From Pseudomonas laurentiana (GTDB lineage: Bacteria; Pseudomonadota; Gammaproteobacteria; Pseudomonadales; Pseudomonadaceae): a stretch of DNA of 64,000 nucleotides. Positions 29,422 to 44,973 of the stretch are shown one piece after another. The notes below the pieces were generated by a model. The model did no database searches. It worked only from the letters and a program-made list of their open reading frames with translations, and had not been told where the DNA came from. The first letter of the stretch is position 1; every line of letters begins with the position of its first letter. Both the position numbers and the translations under genes were made by a program. The DNA is taken from NCBI RefSeq assembly GCF_014648275.1, contig NZ_BMQU01000007.1, positions 1-64,000 on the forward strand, given 5' to 3'.

Positions 29422-30162
29422 TTACAGATAACGCGCAAAGATCGCGTCGACAGCCCCCTCGACACGCATTTGTTCAAGCGCCTGCTGAAGTTTGCTCACA
29501 ACCTCATCCGGCACGCTCTTGTTCAGCGCAAGGTAGAGCTCTGCCCCCTGGAAACGCAGCACCGTCTTGAGCTGGCTGATGCCGATCTGACGGGCCAGGT
29601 AGCGGCCCGCCGGATCACCCGTCGCCCATAGGTCGATCTCACCCCGGAGCAGCTTCCCGGCATTGTCCTGGTCTCGAAGCACGATGGCAGGTCGCAACCC
29701 TTCCTTGCTCAGGTGCTCGGCGATGGCGTCGCCCTTGTAGGCGCCAATCCGAAAGCCCCGGGCGTCCTCCAGGCGTTCCAGAGTGATCGGACTGTCTTCC
29801 CGGGCCAGCAGGATCCAGTCATCCGGCCCGATAGGGCCAACCCACTTGAACAACGCCTCGCGATCCGGCTGACGAGCCGTGACGAAAACGCCATAGCCGG
29901 GCGTATGCATTGCCAGTTTATAGATACGCTCCCAAGGGAAACGCAGGGTCATGCTGTAGGGGATATCGGCACGCCTGAACATCTCACGGACGATATCGGC
30001 AGCAATGCCTTCGATATTGGCATCCTGAGCAAAGCTCTTGCCGTTCTTGGCCATGTTGTAAGGCGGGAAATTTTCGGTCAGCAGCACCAGCGGCTCGCTT
30101 GCACGAGCAGCACCGCTGAGCAGAAAAATGCTGAAGATCAGAACAGCAGGAAGCTTGAACAT
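29422..30162 (-). CDS. periplasmic solute-binding protein, family 3 type
   Basis: A 246-residue secreted binding protein. The signal peptide is MFKLPAVLIFSIFLLSGAARA, and the mature part has the family 3 form: PLVLLTENFPPYNMAKNG at the start of lobe 1, GIAADIVREMFRRADIPYSM, and LEDARGFRIGAYKGDAIAEHL crossing to lobe 2. Stand-alone members near no permease, as here, are common in Pseudomonas and may serve as sensors or as shared receptors for amino acids. The start at 30162 is taken because a cleavable signal begins there. It reads in the same direction as the giant gene but is separated by about 100 bases and that gene's own hairpin leader. Confidence 0.85.
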   Translation of the reverse strand: MFKLPAVLIFSIFLLSGAARASEPLVLLTENFPPYNMAKNGKSFAQDANIEGIAADIVREMFRRADIPYSMTLRFPWERIYKLAMHTPGYGVFVTARQPDREALFKWVGPIGPDDWILLAREDSPITLERLEDARGFRIGAYKGDAIAEHLSKEGLRPAIVLRDQDNAGKLLRGEIDLWATGDPAGRYLARQIGISQLKTVLRFQGAELYLALNKSVPDEVVSKLQQALEQMRVEGAVDAIFARYL

Positions 30163-30244
30163 AAGAGGCACCGGGCTCCTTGGCGCCTTCAAGAGTGCCG
30201 GGCACCCGCGCGACTGTCCAGCATCGCCGCATAAAGAGACATAA

Positions 30245-30272
30245 AGGGCCCTGTTCTCGCGAACAGAGCCCT
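30245..30272 (-). terminator. intrinsic terminator of the BCCT transporter gene
   Basis: AGGGCTCTGTTC and GAACAGGGCCCT (read on the minus strand) form a 12-bp stem with one mismatch and loop GCGA, followed by TTTAT. It lies 20 bases after the transporter stop. Confidence 0.85.
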
Positions 30273-30292
30273 CGGGTTTCAGCAGACGATGG

Positions 30293-32296
30293 TCAGCTGT
30301 ACACCCGGCCCAACACCTGACGATGACTCTCGAATTGATCGAGCACATCCCGGGTGATCTGTTCCGGTGTGAAGCCCATCAGGTCGTATTCCTGGCTACC
30401 GTTATGCAGGTAGACCTCGGCCCGATAGAAGCGTTGCCGTACATCGCTGGCACCGTCAACCGGCGCTTCGTTTGGCGCGGCCAGGTAACCATCCAGGCTG
30501 ACCTCGTAGACGAAGGGGTTGCCTTCCTCCATGTCGATCCGCAGGCCCATCGCTGCACGCGACTGGCCAAGGCGGGTCTGCACCTCGAAGCCCATGGCCT
30601 TCAACTGCACGGCAGCGTCTTTCAGCGCCGGGCTAACCTGCTTGTCCATGAAGCGCTGAACCATGGCCTGGGTCGGCTGCAGGTCCAGTTGGCTCAGGCG
30701 CTCGCTAAAGCCACGACGGCCACGAGCAGCCAGTTCAGCCTGCTCCTGCTCAACCTGAGCGTCCTGTTTCATGGCCTTGAACAGGCCGAACATGAACACC
30801 ACCAGAACCACCGAGAACGGCAGGCCAGCCAGCACCACCATGGTCTGCATGGCTTCAAAGTTACCCGCGAACAGCAGGCCGATAGTGACCAGGGTGATGA
30901 TCGCCGACCAGAGAATACGCAACCAGTGCGGCGCATCTTCATCGACCTGACCGCCCTTGCAGGACAGGTTGGCCATCATGACTGCACCGGAATCGGCCGG
31001 GGTAAGGAACAACACGAAACCGACGAATACAGCCACACCTACCACGATCTTGGCCGCTGGATAGTGCTCCAGCAGTTGATAGATCGACATCGACGGCTGT
31101 TCCAGCGCCGTGCGCCCCAACTCCACTGCGCCCTGGTTGATCACCAGGTCCAGCGCGGTATTGCCGAAGATCGATAGCCAGGCCAAGGTGAAGCCCAACG
31201 GAATCAGCAGCACGCCAGCCACCAGTTCACGCACCGTACGACCACGAGAAATACGGGCGATGAACATGCCTACGAATGGGCCCCAGGAGATCCACCAGGC
31301 CCAATAGAACACCGTCCACAAGCCCAGCCAGCGCTCTGACTTGGCGCTGTCGCCCTCATAGACATACAGGTCGAAGGTCTTGAGGATCACACCATTGAGG
31401 TAGTCACCGGTGTTCTGCACGAAGCTGTTGAGCAAATGCAGGGTCGGGCCGTTGAACAGAACGAACAGCAGCAGGCCGCTGAACAGCAGGATGTTCAGGT
31501 TGGACAGACGACGAATACCGTTTTCCACGCCCGACACCGCTGCAATGGTCGCCACCGTACTCATCACCAGGATGACAATCAGCAGGTTGGTCTTGCTGTG
31601 ATCGATGCCAAACAGGTACTCCAGGCCGGACGATACCTGCATCGAGCCGATACCCAGGTTGGTCACCAGGCCCAGCAGGGTCACGAACATGCCGAAGATA
31701 TCGACGGTATGACCGGCTGCACCCTTGACCCAGCGTTCCCCCATCAGCGGGTACAGCGCCGAACGCAGCGCCAGCGGCTGGTTATGACGATAGGCGAAGT
31801 AGGCCACCGACAGGCCAACCAACGCGTAGATCGCCCAGCCATGCAGGCCCCAATGCAGGAACGTCAACTGCAGGCTCTGACGAGCCGCTTGCAGGCTGGC
31901 CGGTGTACCTTCCGGCGGGTTGAAATAGTGATCCAGCGGCTCGGACGCGCCGAAGTACAGCAGCGAGATACCGATACCGGAGGAGAACAGCATGCCGGCC
32001 CAGGCACCGTAGCTGAAGTCCGGCGTATCGTCCTTGCTGCCCAGCTTGAGCTTACCGAAGGAGGAAAACGCCAGAACGATGACGAACAGCAGGTAGCCGC
32101 CAATCACCAGCATGTAGTACCAACCGAAACTACGCGACAACCAGGCTTGGGCCTGGCCAAGCACACGACCTGCAGTTTCAGGAACCGCGATCAGCAAGGC
32201 AGTCAGCAGAAGAATCAACAGCGCCGAGGTGAAAAACACCACGCTGTTGACCCGGACCCTCTCAACAGGGGTCTTTATCAAAGAGGCAGAACTCAT
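30293..32296 (-). CDS. betT: BCCT-family choline transporter (BetT type)
   Basis: A 667-residue betaine/choline/carnitine transporter with about 12 membrane segments and a long cytoplasmic C-terminus. The BCCT signature is in the block WTVFYWAWWISWGPFVGMFIARISRGRTVRE, with the Trp-rich segment that forms the substrate box. The C-terminal 150 residues, including KDAAVQLKAMGFEVQTRLG and GSQEYDLMGFTPEQITRDVLDQFESHRQVLGR, match the regulatory tail of osmotically controlled BetT proteins. It is divergent from betIBA, so choline is the likely substrate. The start MSSASLIKTPVERVRVNSVVFF follows a GGAG site. Pseudomonas has several BCCT paralogues, so the exact paralogue is uncertain. Confidence 0.9.
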   Translation of the reverse strand: MSSASLIKTPVERVRVNSVVFFTSALLILLLTALLIAVPETAGRVLGQAQAWLSRSFGWYYMLVIGGYLLFVIVLAFSSFGKLKLGSKDDTPDFSYGAWAGMLFSSGIGISLLYFGASEPLDHYFNPPEGTPASLQAARQSLQLTFLHWGLHGWAIYALVGLSVAYFAYRHNQPLALRSALYPLMGERWVKGAAGHTVDIFGMFVTLLGLVTNLGIGSMQVSSGLEYLFGIDHSKTNLLIVILVMSTVATIAAVSGVENGIRRLSNLNILLFSGLLLFVLFNGPTLHLLNSFVQNTGDYLNGVILKTFDLYVYEGDSAKSERWLGLWTVFYWAWWISWGPFVGMFIARISRGRTVRELVAGVLLIPLGFTLAWLSIFGNTALDLVINQGAVELGRTALEQPSMSIYQLLEHYPAAKIVVGVAVFVGFVLFLTPADSGAVMMANLSCKGGQVDEDAPHWLRILWSAIITLVTIGLLFAGNFEAMQTMVVLAGLPFSVVLVVFMFGLFKAMKQDAQVEQEQAELAARGRRGFSERLSQLDLQPTQAMVQRFMDKQVSPALKDAAVQLKAMGFEVQTRLGQSRAAMGLRIDMEEGNPFVYEVSLDGYLAAPNEAPVDGASDVRQRFYRAEVYLHNGSQEYDLMGFTPEQITRDVLDQFESHRQVLGRVYS

Positions 32297-32630
32297 TGCA
32301 CAGATGCTCCAGGCAGTGCGAGAGAAAACAACAAAACGACCCGTTACCTGAGCAAATGGTGCAATAGCCACATTGTCTCAGGTGTTATAAAAGCACCTTG
32401 GAAAAAACCGTAATCCCGAACGATTGCGTTAAAAAAACAGGCCGAAAACCCCGATCAGAAGGTTTGCCACATGGCTGAGTGCCATTCAGCCGATCTGTTA
32501 ATTTTTTCAAAAAAAACCGTCAACGCCTTTTATTACGGGGCTTACACGTCATTTTGGGGTGCCAATTCACACCAGCGAAAGGCCCAAAAAGCCTGTCAAT
32601 GGTGCAGATTGTCGCAGAGCTTATTCTTTG

Positions 32631-32650
32631 TTGATTGAACGTTCAATCAA
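32631..32650. promoter_or_regulatory. BetI operator
   Basis: TTGATTGAACGTTCAATCAA is a perfect 20-bp palindrome, 71 bases before betI, and has the form expected of a TetR-family operator. BetI represses the bet genes until choline is present. Its place between betT and betI lets one bound repressor control both directions. Confidence 0.85.
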
Positions 32651-32720
32651 AACAAAATAGACTGGCCTTCGCCGAGGCAGCCGCTTGTCGTCTGCCCGCA
32701 GGCCTGAGGAGATTTGCAAG

Positions 32721-33386
32721 ATGCCCAAGGTCGGTATGCAACCCATCCGCCGCCAGCAGTTGATCGAAGCCACGTTGATGGCGGTCGATCAGGTCGGCAT
32801 GGGAGATGCCAGCATTGCGCTGATCGCCCGTTTGGCCGGTGTGTCGAATGGCATCATCAGTCACTACTTTCAGGACAAGAACGGCCTGATTGCAGCGACC
32901 ATGCGGTACCTGATGAGCGTGCTCACCGAGAGCGTCGCCGCACGTCGGCATGCGCTCAAGGACAACAGCCCGCGCGCCCACCTGCAGGTGATCATCGAAG
33001 GCAACTTCGACGCCAGTCAGGTCAACGGCCCGGCAATGAAAACCTGGTTGGCATTCTGGGCAACCAGCATGCACCAGCCGTCTTTGCACAGGTTGCAGCG
33101 GATCAACGATCACCGCTTGTATTCCAACCTGTGCTGTCAGTTCCGCCGCGTCCTGCCGCTGCCTGAAGCACGCAGTGCAGCACGCGGGCTGGCAGCCTTG
33201 ATCGACGGCCTGTGGCTGCGTGGTGCGTTATCGGGAGACGCCTTCGACACCGACCAGGCGCAGCAAATCGCTTACGAATACATGGATCTACAACTGGCAA
33301 AACAGACGAGCCCGGACACATACAACCAGGCCTCTGATGCACCGCGCCCGGCGATTGCCACACAGGCAGGAGCGCTGCGCGGATAG
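32721..33386 (+). CDS. betI: transcriptional repressor BetI
   Basis: A 221-residue TetR-family repressor of choline-to-betaine genes. The DNA-binding helix-turn-helix is in [40 protein letters not shown]. The body matches BetI through [20 protein letters not shown]. The last 24 or so residues ([25 protein letters not shown]) go beyond the usual 195-198-residue BetI length and look disordered. The start [19 protein letters not shown] is the family start and has a GAGGAG site. First gene of betIBA. Confidence 0.95.
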   Translation: MPKVGMQPIRRQQLIEATLMAVDQVGMGDASIALIARLAGVSNGIISHYFQDKNGLIAATMRYLMSVLTESVAARRHALKDNSPRAHLQVIIEGNFDASQVNGPAMKTWLAFWATSMHQPSLHRLQRINDHRLYSNLCCQFRRVLPLPEARSAARGLAALIDGLWLRGALSGDAFDTDQAQQIAYEYMDLQLAKQTSPDTYNQASDAPRPAIATQAGALRG

Positions 33387-33415
33387 CCAAACCACAATGC
33401 ACTTGCGAGGACACT

Positions 33416-34888
33416 ATGGCCCGTTTCGAACTGCAAAAACTCTACATTGATGGTGGTTATGTCGACGCTGGCGGCGATGCCACCTTCGAAGCCATCAACC
33501 CGGCCAACGGCGAAGTCCTCGCCCACGTGCAACGTGCCACCAAAGAAGACGTCGAGCGCGCCGTCGAGAGCGCCGAACGTGGCCAGAAAGTCTGGGCCGC
33601 GATGACCGCCATGCAGCGTTCGCGCATCCTGCGTCGCGCCGTCGACATCCTGCGCGAGCGCAACGATGAACTGGCCGCGCTGGAAACCCTGGACACGGGC
33701 AAGTCCTACTCCGAAACCCGCTACGTCGACATCGTTACCGGCGCTGACGTACTCGAGTACTACGCTGGCCTGGTACCGGCTATCGAAGGCGAGCAGATCC
33801 CGCTGCGCGACAGTTCCTTTGTCTACACCCGCCGCGAGCCACTGGGTGTCACCGTCGGTATCGGCGCCTGGAACTACCCGATCCAGATCGCCCTGTGGAA
33901 ATCCGCCCCGGCCCTGGCTGCGGGCAACGCAATGATCTTCAAGCCCAGTGAAGTCACCTCGCTGACCACCCTGAAACTGGCCGAAATCTACACCGAGGCT
34001 GGCCTGCCAGCTGGCGTGTTCAACGTCCTGACCGGCAGCGGCCGCGAAGTCGGCACCTGGCTGACCGAGCACCCGCGCGTCGAAAAAGTGTCCTTCACCG
34101 GCGGCACCGATACCGGCAAGAAGGTCATGGCCAGCGCCTCGAGCTCCTCGCTCAAGGAAGTCACCATGGAGCTGGGCGGCAAGTCGCCACTGATCATCTG
34201 CGCCGACGCCGACCTGGATCGCGCCGCCGACATCGCCATGATGGCCAACTTCTACAGCTCAGGTCAGGTCTGCACCAACGGCACCCGCGTGTTCGTGCCT
34301 GCCTCACTGAAAGCCGCCTTTGAAGCCAAGATCGTTGAACGCGTTGCACGCATCCGCGTGGGCAACCCGGAAGACGAAAACACCAACTTCGGCCCACTGG
34401 TCAGCTTCGCCCATATGGAAAATGTCCTTGGCTACATCGCCAAGGGCAAGGAAGAAGGCGCACGCGTACTGTGCGGTGGCGAACGCCTGACCACCGGTGA
34501 CTTCGCCAAGGGTGCCTTCGTTGCGCCGACCGTTTTCACCGACTGCCGCGACGACATGACCATCGTTCGCGAAGAAATCTTCGGCCCGGTGATGAGCATC
34601 CTCACCTACGAAACCGAAGAAGAAGTCATCCGTCGCGCCAACGACACCGACTTCGGCCTGGCCGCGGGTGTCTGCACCAACGACCTGACGCGCGCACACC
34701 GCATCATCCACCAGCTGGAAGCCGGTATCTGCTGGATCAACGCCTGGGGCGAATCGCCTGCCGAAATGCCGGTCGGCGGCTACAAGCAGTCCGGTGTCGG
34801 CCGTGAGAACGGCATCAGCTCGCTGGCTCAGTACACTCGCATCAAGTCGGTACAGGTCGAGCTGGGCAACTACAACTCGGTGTTCTAA
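33416..34888 (+). CDS. betB: betaine aldehyde dehydrogenase
   Basis: A 490-residue NAD(P)-dependent aldehyde dehydrogenase turning betaine aldehyde into glycine betaine. The family glutamate is in [45 protein letters not shown], which also holds the catalytic Cys (GQVC). The Rossmann motif [13 protein letters not shown] and the C-terminal [27 protein letters not shown] are typical of BetB. It starts 29 bases after betI. Length matches P. aeruginosa BetB. Confidence 0.97.
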   Translation: MARFELQKLYIDGGYVDAGGDATFEAINPANGEVLAHVQRATKEDVERAVESAERGQKVWAAMTAMQRSRILRRAVDILRERNDELAALETLDTGKSYSETRYVDIVTGADVLEYYAGLVPAIEGEQIPLRDSSFVYTRREPLGVTVGIGAWNYPIQIALWKSAPALAAGNAMIFKPSEVTSLTTLKLAEIYTEAGLPAGVFNVLTGSGREVGTWLTEHPRVEKVSFTGGTDTGKKVMASASSSSLKEVTMELGGKSPLIICADADLDRAADIAMMANFYSSGQVCTNGTRVFVPASLKAAFEAKIVERVARIRVGNPEDENTNFGPLVSFAHMENVLGYIAKGKEEGARVLCGGERLTTGDFAKGAFVAPTVFTDCRDDMTIVREEIFGPVMSILTYETEEEVIRRANDTDFGLAAGVCTNDLTRAHRIIHQLEAGICWINAWGESPAEMPVGGYKQSGVGRENGISSLAQYTRIKSVQVELGNYNSVF

Positions 34889-34902
34889 GCACCCTTGTAG
34901 CC

Positions 34903-34928
34903 GCGCCCGGGTTGCTAGGCCCGGGCGC
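34903..34928. repeat. GC-rich hairpin between betB and betA
   Basis: GCGCCCGGG and CCCGGGCGC form a 9-bp perfect stem around an 8-base loop. There is no T-run after it, so it is unlikely to stop transcription fully; it may attenuate, or protect the betIB part of the mRNA from 3' decay. Confidence 0.65.
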
Positions 34929-34966
34929 CATCCGCTCACCTCGCTCACTGCCAAGAGGGTACATTC

Positions 34967-36664
34967 ATGTCCCAAGAATTCGATTACATCATTGTCGGTG
35001 CAGGCTCGGCCGGTAACACCCTGGCCACACGCCTGACCGAAGACGAAGGCGTCACCGTCCTGCTGCTCGAAGCTGGCGGCCCGGACTACCGCTACGACTT
35101 CCGTACCCAGATGCCCGCTGCCCTGGCCTTCCCGCTGCAGGGTCGCCGCTACAACTGGGCCTACGAGACCGACCCAGAGCCCCACATGGACAACCGTCGC
35201 ATGGAATGTGGCCGCGGCAAGGGCCTGGGCGGCTCATCGCTGATCAACGGCATGTGCTACATCCGTGGCAACGCCATGGACTATGACGGCTGGGCCAAAC
35301 TGCCAGGCCTGGAAGACTGGAGCTACCTGGACTGCCTGCCGTACTTCCGTAAGGCGGAAACCCGTGACATCGGCCCGAACGACTACCATGGCGGCGAAGG
35401 CCCGGTCCGCGTGACCACGCCAAAGGCGGGCAACAACCCGCTGTTCCACGCCATGGTTGAAGCGGGCGTGCAAGCCGGTTATCCGCGCACCGAAGACCTG
35501 AACGGCTACCAGCAGGAAGGCTTTGGTCCGATGGACCGTACGGTGACCCCGGAAGGCCGTCGCTCCAGTACCGCACGCGGCTACCTGGACATCGCGAAAA
35601 AGCGCTCGACCCTGACCATCGTCACCCATGCCCTGACCGATCGCGTGCTGTTCAACGGCAAACGCGCTATTGGCGTGACCTACCTGCAAGGCGACAGCGA
35701 AGAGCGTGTCGAAGCCCGTGCACGCAAGGAAGTCATCGTCTGCAGCGGCGCCATTGCTTCGCCGCAGTTGCTGCAACGCTCCGGTGTTGGCCCAGCGAAA
35801 CTGCTGCAAAGCCTGGACATTCCGGTGGTCCACGACCTGCCGGGCGTGGGTGAAAACCTGCAAGACCACCTGGAGCTGTACCTGCAGTACGCCTGCACCC
35901 AGCCGGTCTCGCTGTACCCCTCGCTGCTGTGGTGGAACCAGCCCGCTATCGGTGCCCAGTGGCTGTTTGCCGGAACCGGTATCGGTGCCAGCAACCAATT
36001 CGAAGCTGGCGGTTTCATCCGCACCCGTCCTGAATTCGAATGGCCGAACATCCAGTACCACTTCCTGCCGGTCGCGATTAACTACAACGGCAGCAACGGT
36101 GTGCAGGAGCATGGCTTCCAGGCCCACATGGGTTCGATGCGTTCGCCAAGCCGCGGGCGTGTCCAGGTCAAGTCCAAGGACCCACGCCAGCACCCAAGCA
36201 TCCTGTTCAACTACATGGCAACCGAACAGGACTGGCAGGAGTTCCGCGATGGCATCCGCCTGACCCGTGAGATCATGGCTCAGCCGGCGCTGGACGCCTA
36301 CCGTGGGCGTGAAATCAGCCCAGGTGCGCACGTGCAAACCGACGAAGAGCTGGACACCTTCATTCGCGAGCACGCCGAAACCGCGTTCCACCCGTCCTGC
36401 TCATGCAAGATGGGCACCGACGAAATGGCGGTGGTCGACAGCCAGGGTCGCGTGCATGGCATGCAAGGCCTGCGCGTGGTCGATGCCTCGATCATGCCGA
36501 TCATCACTACTGGCAACCTGAATGCCCCAACGATCATGATGGCCGAGAAAATCGCCGACAAGATTCGTGGGCGTCAGCCACTGCCACGCAGTACCGCCAA
36601 GTACTACGTGGCCAACGGTGCGCCGGTCAAAGGCAAGCCGTTGCGTGACGTGAAGTCGGCGTAA
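34967..36664 (+). CDS. betA: choline dehydrogenase
   Basis: A 565-residue membrane-associated flavoprotein of the GMC oxidoreductase family oxidising choline to betaine aldehyde. The FAD motif is [34 protein letters not shown], the GMC signatures are [29 protein letters not shown] and [15 protein letters not shown], and the C-terminal catalytic region is [10 protein letters not shown]...[28 protein letters not shown]. Third gene of betIBA, 78 bases after betB with the hairpin in between. Confidence 0.97.
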   Translation: MSQEFDYIIVGAGSAGNTLATRLTEDEGVTVLLLEAGGPDYRYDFRTQMPAALAFPLQGRRYNWAYETDPEPHMDNRRMECGRGKGLGGSSLINGMCYIRGNAMDYDGWAKLPGLEDWSYLDCLPYFRKAETRDIGPNDYHGGEGPVRVTTPKAGNNPLFHAMVEAGVQAGYPRTEDLNGYQQEGFGPMDRTVTPEGRRSSTARGYLDIAKKRSTLTIVTHALTDRVLFNGKRAIGVTYLQGDSEERVEARARKEVIVCSGAIASPQLLQRSGVGPAKLLQSLDIPVVHDLPGVGENLQDHLELYLQYACTQPVSLYPSLLWWNQPAIGAQWLFAGTGIGASNQFEAGGFIRTRPEFEWPNIQYHFLPVAINYNGSNGVQEHGFQAHMGSMRSPSRGRVQVKSKDPRQHPSILFNYMATEQDWQEFRDGIRLTREIMAQPALDAYRGREISPGAHVQTDEELDTFIREHAETAFHPSCSCKMGTDEMAVVDSQGRVHGMQGLRVVDASIMPIITTGNLNAPTIMMAEKIADKIRGRQPLPRSTAKYYVANGAPVKGKPLRDVKSA

Positions 36665-36679
36665 GCACTGCTCCCAATC

Positions 36680-36730
36680 GCGGGCAAGGCCCCTCCTGAC
36701 CACAGGCTGTCAGGGGGCAACCTTGCTCGC
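36680..36730. repeat. REP-like imperfect hairpin between betA and nhaP2
   Basis: GCGGGCAAGG pairs with CCTTGCTCGC, continued by CCCCTCCTGAC with GTCAGGGGG around a short loop. It begins 16 bases after the betA stop. Its outer words look like a Pseudomonas REP unit; it may also end the bet transcript. The rest of the 290-base gap up to nhaP2 shows nothing I can support. Confidence 0.55.
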
Positions 36731-36957
36731 TATCTTCGTCATCTCCACTAAGCCCGAGCTTACCCGCCCCCAATATACTGGCGCCCGCGACCCGAATCGC
36801 TTTGACGCGACTCTGCGGATCAACATTGCAAACGCTATCTGACACATCACGGTGGTAACTATCTAGACAGTTTGCCAAGCGCTCAGGTTAGAATCCTTGG
36901 CACGCGACCTGCTTGTTTCTACGTATCTTTCCCGCCGTTTGTCCTGGAGTACTGCCT

Positions 36958-38700
36958 TTGAATGCGACCGCCATCAACAGCCTGTTCTTGATCGGCGCGT
37001 TGCTGGTAGGTGCAAGTATTCTGGTCAGCTCACTGTCCTCACGCCTGGGCATCCCCATCCTGGTGATCATTCTCGCCGTAGGGATGGCCGCCGGGGTCGA
37101 TGGCGGCGGTATCATCTTCGACAATTACCCCACCGCCTACCTCGTCGGCAACCTGGCACTGGCCGTGATTCTGCTTGATGGCGGCCTGCGTACACGGGTC
37201 GCCAGTTTCCGGGTGGCCTTGTGGCCGGCGTTGTCGCTGGCAACTGTCGGGGTACTGATTACCACGGGCCTGACCGGCATGATGGCCGCCTGGCTGTTCA
37301 ACCTGAACCTGATCCAGGGCTTGCTGATTGGCGCCATCGTTGGCTCTACCGACGCCGCGGCGGTGTTCTCCCTGCTCGGCGGCAAGGGCCTGAACGAACG
37401 GGTCACCGCGTCGCTGGAAATCGAATCCGGTAGTAACGACCCGATGGCCGTGTTCCTCACCGTGACCCTGATCGACATGCTCGCCAGCGGTCAGACCGGC
37501 CTGCACTGGGGCCTGCTCGGTCACCTGGTGCGTGAATTCGGTATTGGCGCGTTGCTCGGCCTGAGCGGCGGCTGGCTGATGCTGCAGTTGGTCAACCGAA
37601 TCAATCTGGCCGGTGGCCTCTATCCCATCTTGGTGATCAGCGGTGGCCTGCTGGTGTTTGCGCTGACCAACGCCCTGCACGGCAGCGGTTTCCTGGCCGT
37701 GTACCTGTGCGGTCTGGTGCTGGGAAACCGTCCGATCCGCAGCCGCCACGGCATTCTGCATATGCTCGACGGCATGGCCTGGCTGGCACAGATCGGCATG
37801 TTCCTGGTGCTGGGCCTGCTGGTCACCCCGCATGACCTGCTGCCGATTGCCTTGCCCGCATTGGGCCTGGCCTTGTGGATGATCCTCTTCGCCCGCCCAC
37901 TGTCAGTATTGGCCGGGCTGCTGCCATTCAAAGCCTTCCATGGCCGCGAAAAGGCCTTCATTTCCTGGGTAGGCCTACGTGGCGCGGTACCGATCATTCT
38001 GGCGGTGTTCCCGCTGATGGCCGGGCTGCCCAATGCTCAACTGTATTTCAACCTGGCCTTCTTCATCGTTCTGGTCTCGCTGCTGGTGCAAGGCACCAGC
38101 CTGCCATGGGTGGCCAGGCTGCTGAAGGTCACCGTGCCCCCCGACCCGGCACCCATCTCCCGCTCTGCCCTGGAAGTGCACATCACCAGTGAGTGGGAAC
38201 TGTTCGTCTACCGCCTGGGTGCGGAAAAATGGTGCATCGGCGCAGCCCTGCGTGAGCTGAAAATGCCTGAGGGCACCCGTATTGCCGCGCTGTTTCGGGG
38301 TCAGCAACTGCTCCATCCGTCGGGTAGTACCACCCTGGAGGTGGGCGACCTGCTCTGCGTTATCGGCCATGAACACGACCTTCCGGCCTTGGGCAAGCTG
38401 TTCAGCCAGGCACCGCAGCGCGGCCTGGACCTGCGCTTCTTCGGCGATTTTGTCCTTGAAGGTGACGCAGAACTGGGCGCTGTAGCGGCGCTGTACGGCC
38501 TCAAGCTCGACGGTCAGGACCCACACACGCCTCTGAGCCACTTCATCCAACAGAAGGTGGGGGGTGCGCCGGTAGTGGGTGACCAGATCGAATGGAACAA
38601 CACCTTGTGGACCGTTGCGCTGATGGAGGGGAACAAGATCCTCAAAGTGGGCGTCAAATTTCCCGAAGGAAGTCGCCCCGGCCCGGGGCTGTTCCTCTAA
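36958..38700 (+). CDS. nhaP2: potassium/proton antiporter NhaP2 (CvrA)
   Basis: A 580-residue CPA1 antiporter that exports K+ (and some Na+) in exchange for protons. About 12 membrane helices carry the conserved SLLGG...[23 protein letters not shown] ion-binding block. After the membrane part come a TrkA-C-type domain (about 400-480, [40 protein letters not shown]) and a CorC/HlyC-type C-terminal domain. I set the start at a TTG ([15 protein letters not shown] follows) because GGAG lies nine bases before it and the family begins exactly there. Upstream of mscK by 40 bases, so possibly co-transcribed. Confidence 0.92.
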   Translation: MNATAINSLFLIGALLVGASILVSSLSSRLGIPILVIILAVGMAAGVDGGGIIFDNYPTAYLVGNLALAVILLDGGLRTRVASFRVALWPALSLATVGVLITTGLTGMMAAWLFNLNLIQGLLIGAIVGSTDAAAVFSLLGGKGLNERVTASLEIESGSNDPMAVFLTVTLIDMLASGQTGLHWGLLGHLVREFGIGALLGLSGGWLMLQLVNRINLAGGLYPILVISGGLLVFALTNALHGSGFLAVYLCGLVLGNRPIRSRHGILHMLDGMAWLAQIGMFLVLGLLVTPHDLLPIALPALGLALWMILFARPLSVLAGLLPFKAFHGREKAFISWVGLRGAVPIILAVFPLMAGLPNAQLYFNLAFFIVLVSLLVQGTSLPWVARLLKVTVPPDPAPISRSALEVHITSEWELFVYRLGAEKWCIGAALRELKMPEGTRIAALFRGQQLLHPSGSTTLEVGDLLCVIGHEHDLPALGKLFSQAPQRGLDLRFFGDFVLEGDAELGAVAALYGLKLDGQDPHTPLSHFIQQKVGGAPVVGDQIEWNNTLWTVALMEGNKILKVGVKFPEGSRPGPGLFL

Positions 38701-38740
38701 ACTCCGTTTTCTTACATCTGGTTGTACGAATCTTCTGCCT

Positions 38741-43607
<4,867 letters not shown>

Positions 43608-43715
43608 GCAACTGCCAGCGCCAATGGATCAGACGAGATTCACCCGGAGCCAACATTGAAAACGCTGTGCGTACGCTCCAGATAACCACTATCGACTCGC
43701 TTCCCGGACGCCACC

Positions 43716-44150
43716 ATGACCGACCCACTGCTGATACCCTGCCCCCACTGCAATGGCCTGAATCGCATCCCCGCCGCACGCCTGGGCGACGCGCCGAAGT
43801 GCGGACGCTGCAAAGGGGCCGTGCTGCTGAACAAACCGTTTGAATTGAAACAGGGTGACTATGCCAGCCAGATCAAGGGCGATCTGCCACTGCTGGTTGA
43901 TGTGTGGGCCGACTGGTGCGGCCCATGTAAATCCTTTGCGCCGATCTTTGAACAAGCGGCCAGCCAGCTAAGCGGGCGCTGCCGCCTGGCCAAGCTCGAC
44001 AGCGAGGCCAACCCGCAACTGGCCGGGCAGTTGGGTATTCGCTCAATTCCCAGCCTGATCCTGTTCAAAAATGGCCAAGAAGTCGCACGCCAAAGCGGCG
44101 CCTTCCCACTCCAGCATTTGCTGGAGTGGCTGCGCAGTCAGGGGATTTAA
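43716..44150 (+). CDS. trxC: thioredoxin 2 (TrxC)
   Basis: A 144-residue thioredoxin with the extra N-terminal zinc site of TrxC: Cys9, Cys12, Cys29 and Cys32 (CPHC...CGRC). The thioredoxin active site is Trp67-Cys68-Gly-Pro-Cys71 in [14 protein letters not shown], with cis-Pro in [13 protein letters not shown]. It reduces disulfides in the cytoplasm and is often induced by oxidative stress. Its stop overlaps the stop of the convergent ParA gene by four bases. Confidence 0.96.
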   Translation: MTDPLLIPCPHCNGLNRIPAARLGDAPKCGRCKGAVLLNKPFELKQGDYASQIKGDLPLLVDVWADWCGPCKSFAPIFEQAASQLSGRCRLAKLDSEANPQLAGQLGIRSIPSLILFKNGQEVARQSGAFPLQHLLEWLRSQGI

Positions 44151-44920
44151 GCGTTTTCTTCCAGCAGCGAATGCAGTTCGACAAACTGCTGGGTCAACTT
44201 GTGCCGAGGTTCCAGATGGATCAACGGCAAGTTGGCCTGATGCGACTCGCGCATCTTCACTGAGCTGTTCAAGTAGACCGGCAGCACCGGCAAGCCTTCA
44301 GCCAGCAACTCGTCGAGCATCTGCTGGGGCAGGCTGGCCCGGGCCTGGAACTGGTTGACCACAATGCCCTCGACCTGCAGGTGTTCATTGTGATCCTCAC
44401 GCAACTCCTCGATTTCGGCCAGCAAACCGTAAAGGGCCTGGCGCGAGAAGCTGTCGCAGTCGAAGGGGATCAGTACTCGATCGGCCGCGATCAATGCCGA
44501 TACCGCATAGAAATTCAGCGCTGGCGGAGTATCGAGATAAATCCGGTCGTAGTCTTCGGACAACTCATCGAGCAACTTACGCAGTTTGTTGATCTTGTGC
44601 TTGGCTTCGAGCTTGGGCTGCAGGTCAGCCAACTCGGCAGTAGCGGTGACGACATGAAGGTTGTCGAACGGCGTCTCGTAGATGTCGACCTTGTTCTTCC
44701 TGGCAAAGGGGCCGGAAGACAATGTCTGCTTGAAGAAATCGGCAATCCCCATGGGGATATCCTCGCCAGTCAGGCCGGTGAGGTACTGGGTCGAGTTGGC
44801 CTGAGCATCCAGGTCAATCAACAGGGTTCGGTAGCCTTCACTGGCACTCACCGCCGCCAGGTTGCAAGCAATACTCGACTTACCCACGCCACCTTTCTGA
44901 TTAAACACCACGCGCCGCAT
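44147..44920 (-). CDS. orphan ParA-family ATPase
   Basis: A 257-residue deviant-Walker ATPase: Walker [22 protein letters not shown], Walker A' [15 protein letters not shown], and Walker [37 protein letters not shown]. No ParB, no parS-like cluster and no plasmid genes are near, so it is not a chromosome-segregation pair in this place. Such orphans position other cargo (chemotaxis arrays, pili, polar proteins) in Pseudomonas, but no cargo can be read from this sequence. The ATG at 44920 ([11 protein letters not shown]) is the family start. It follows the LysR gene on the same strand by 53 bases. Confidence 0.88.
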   Translation of the reverse strand: MRRVVFNQKGGVGKSSIACNLAAVSASEGYRTLLIDLDAQANSTQYLTGLTGEDIPMGIADFFKQTLSSGPFARKNKVDIYETPFDNLHVVTATAELADLQPKLEAKHKINKLRKLLDELSEDYDRIYLDTPPALNFYAVSALIAADRVLIPFDCDSFSRQALYGLLAEIEELREDHNEHLQVEGIVVNQFQARASLPQQMLDELLAEGLPVLPVYLNSSVKMRESHQANLPLIHLEPRHKLTQQFVELHSLLEENA

Positions 44921-44973
44921 GGAATGACCTCCGTGTATCAGTGAATGACCGAGTATGTGGGCGTGACGGCGGT

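Noticed and set aside
35234-36391. A 385-codon minus-strand open frame opposite betA
   Set aside because: Antisense of a strongly conserved enzyme; translation has no domain or membrane feature.
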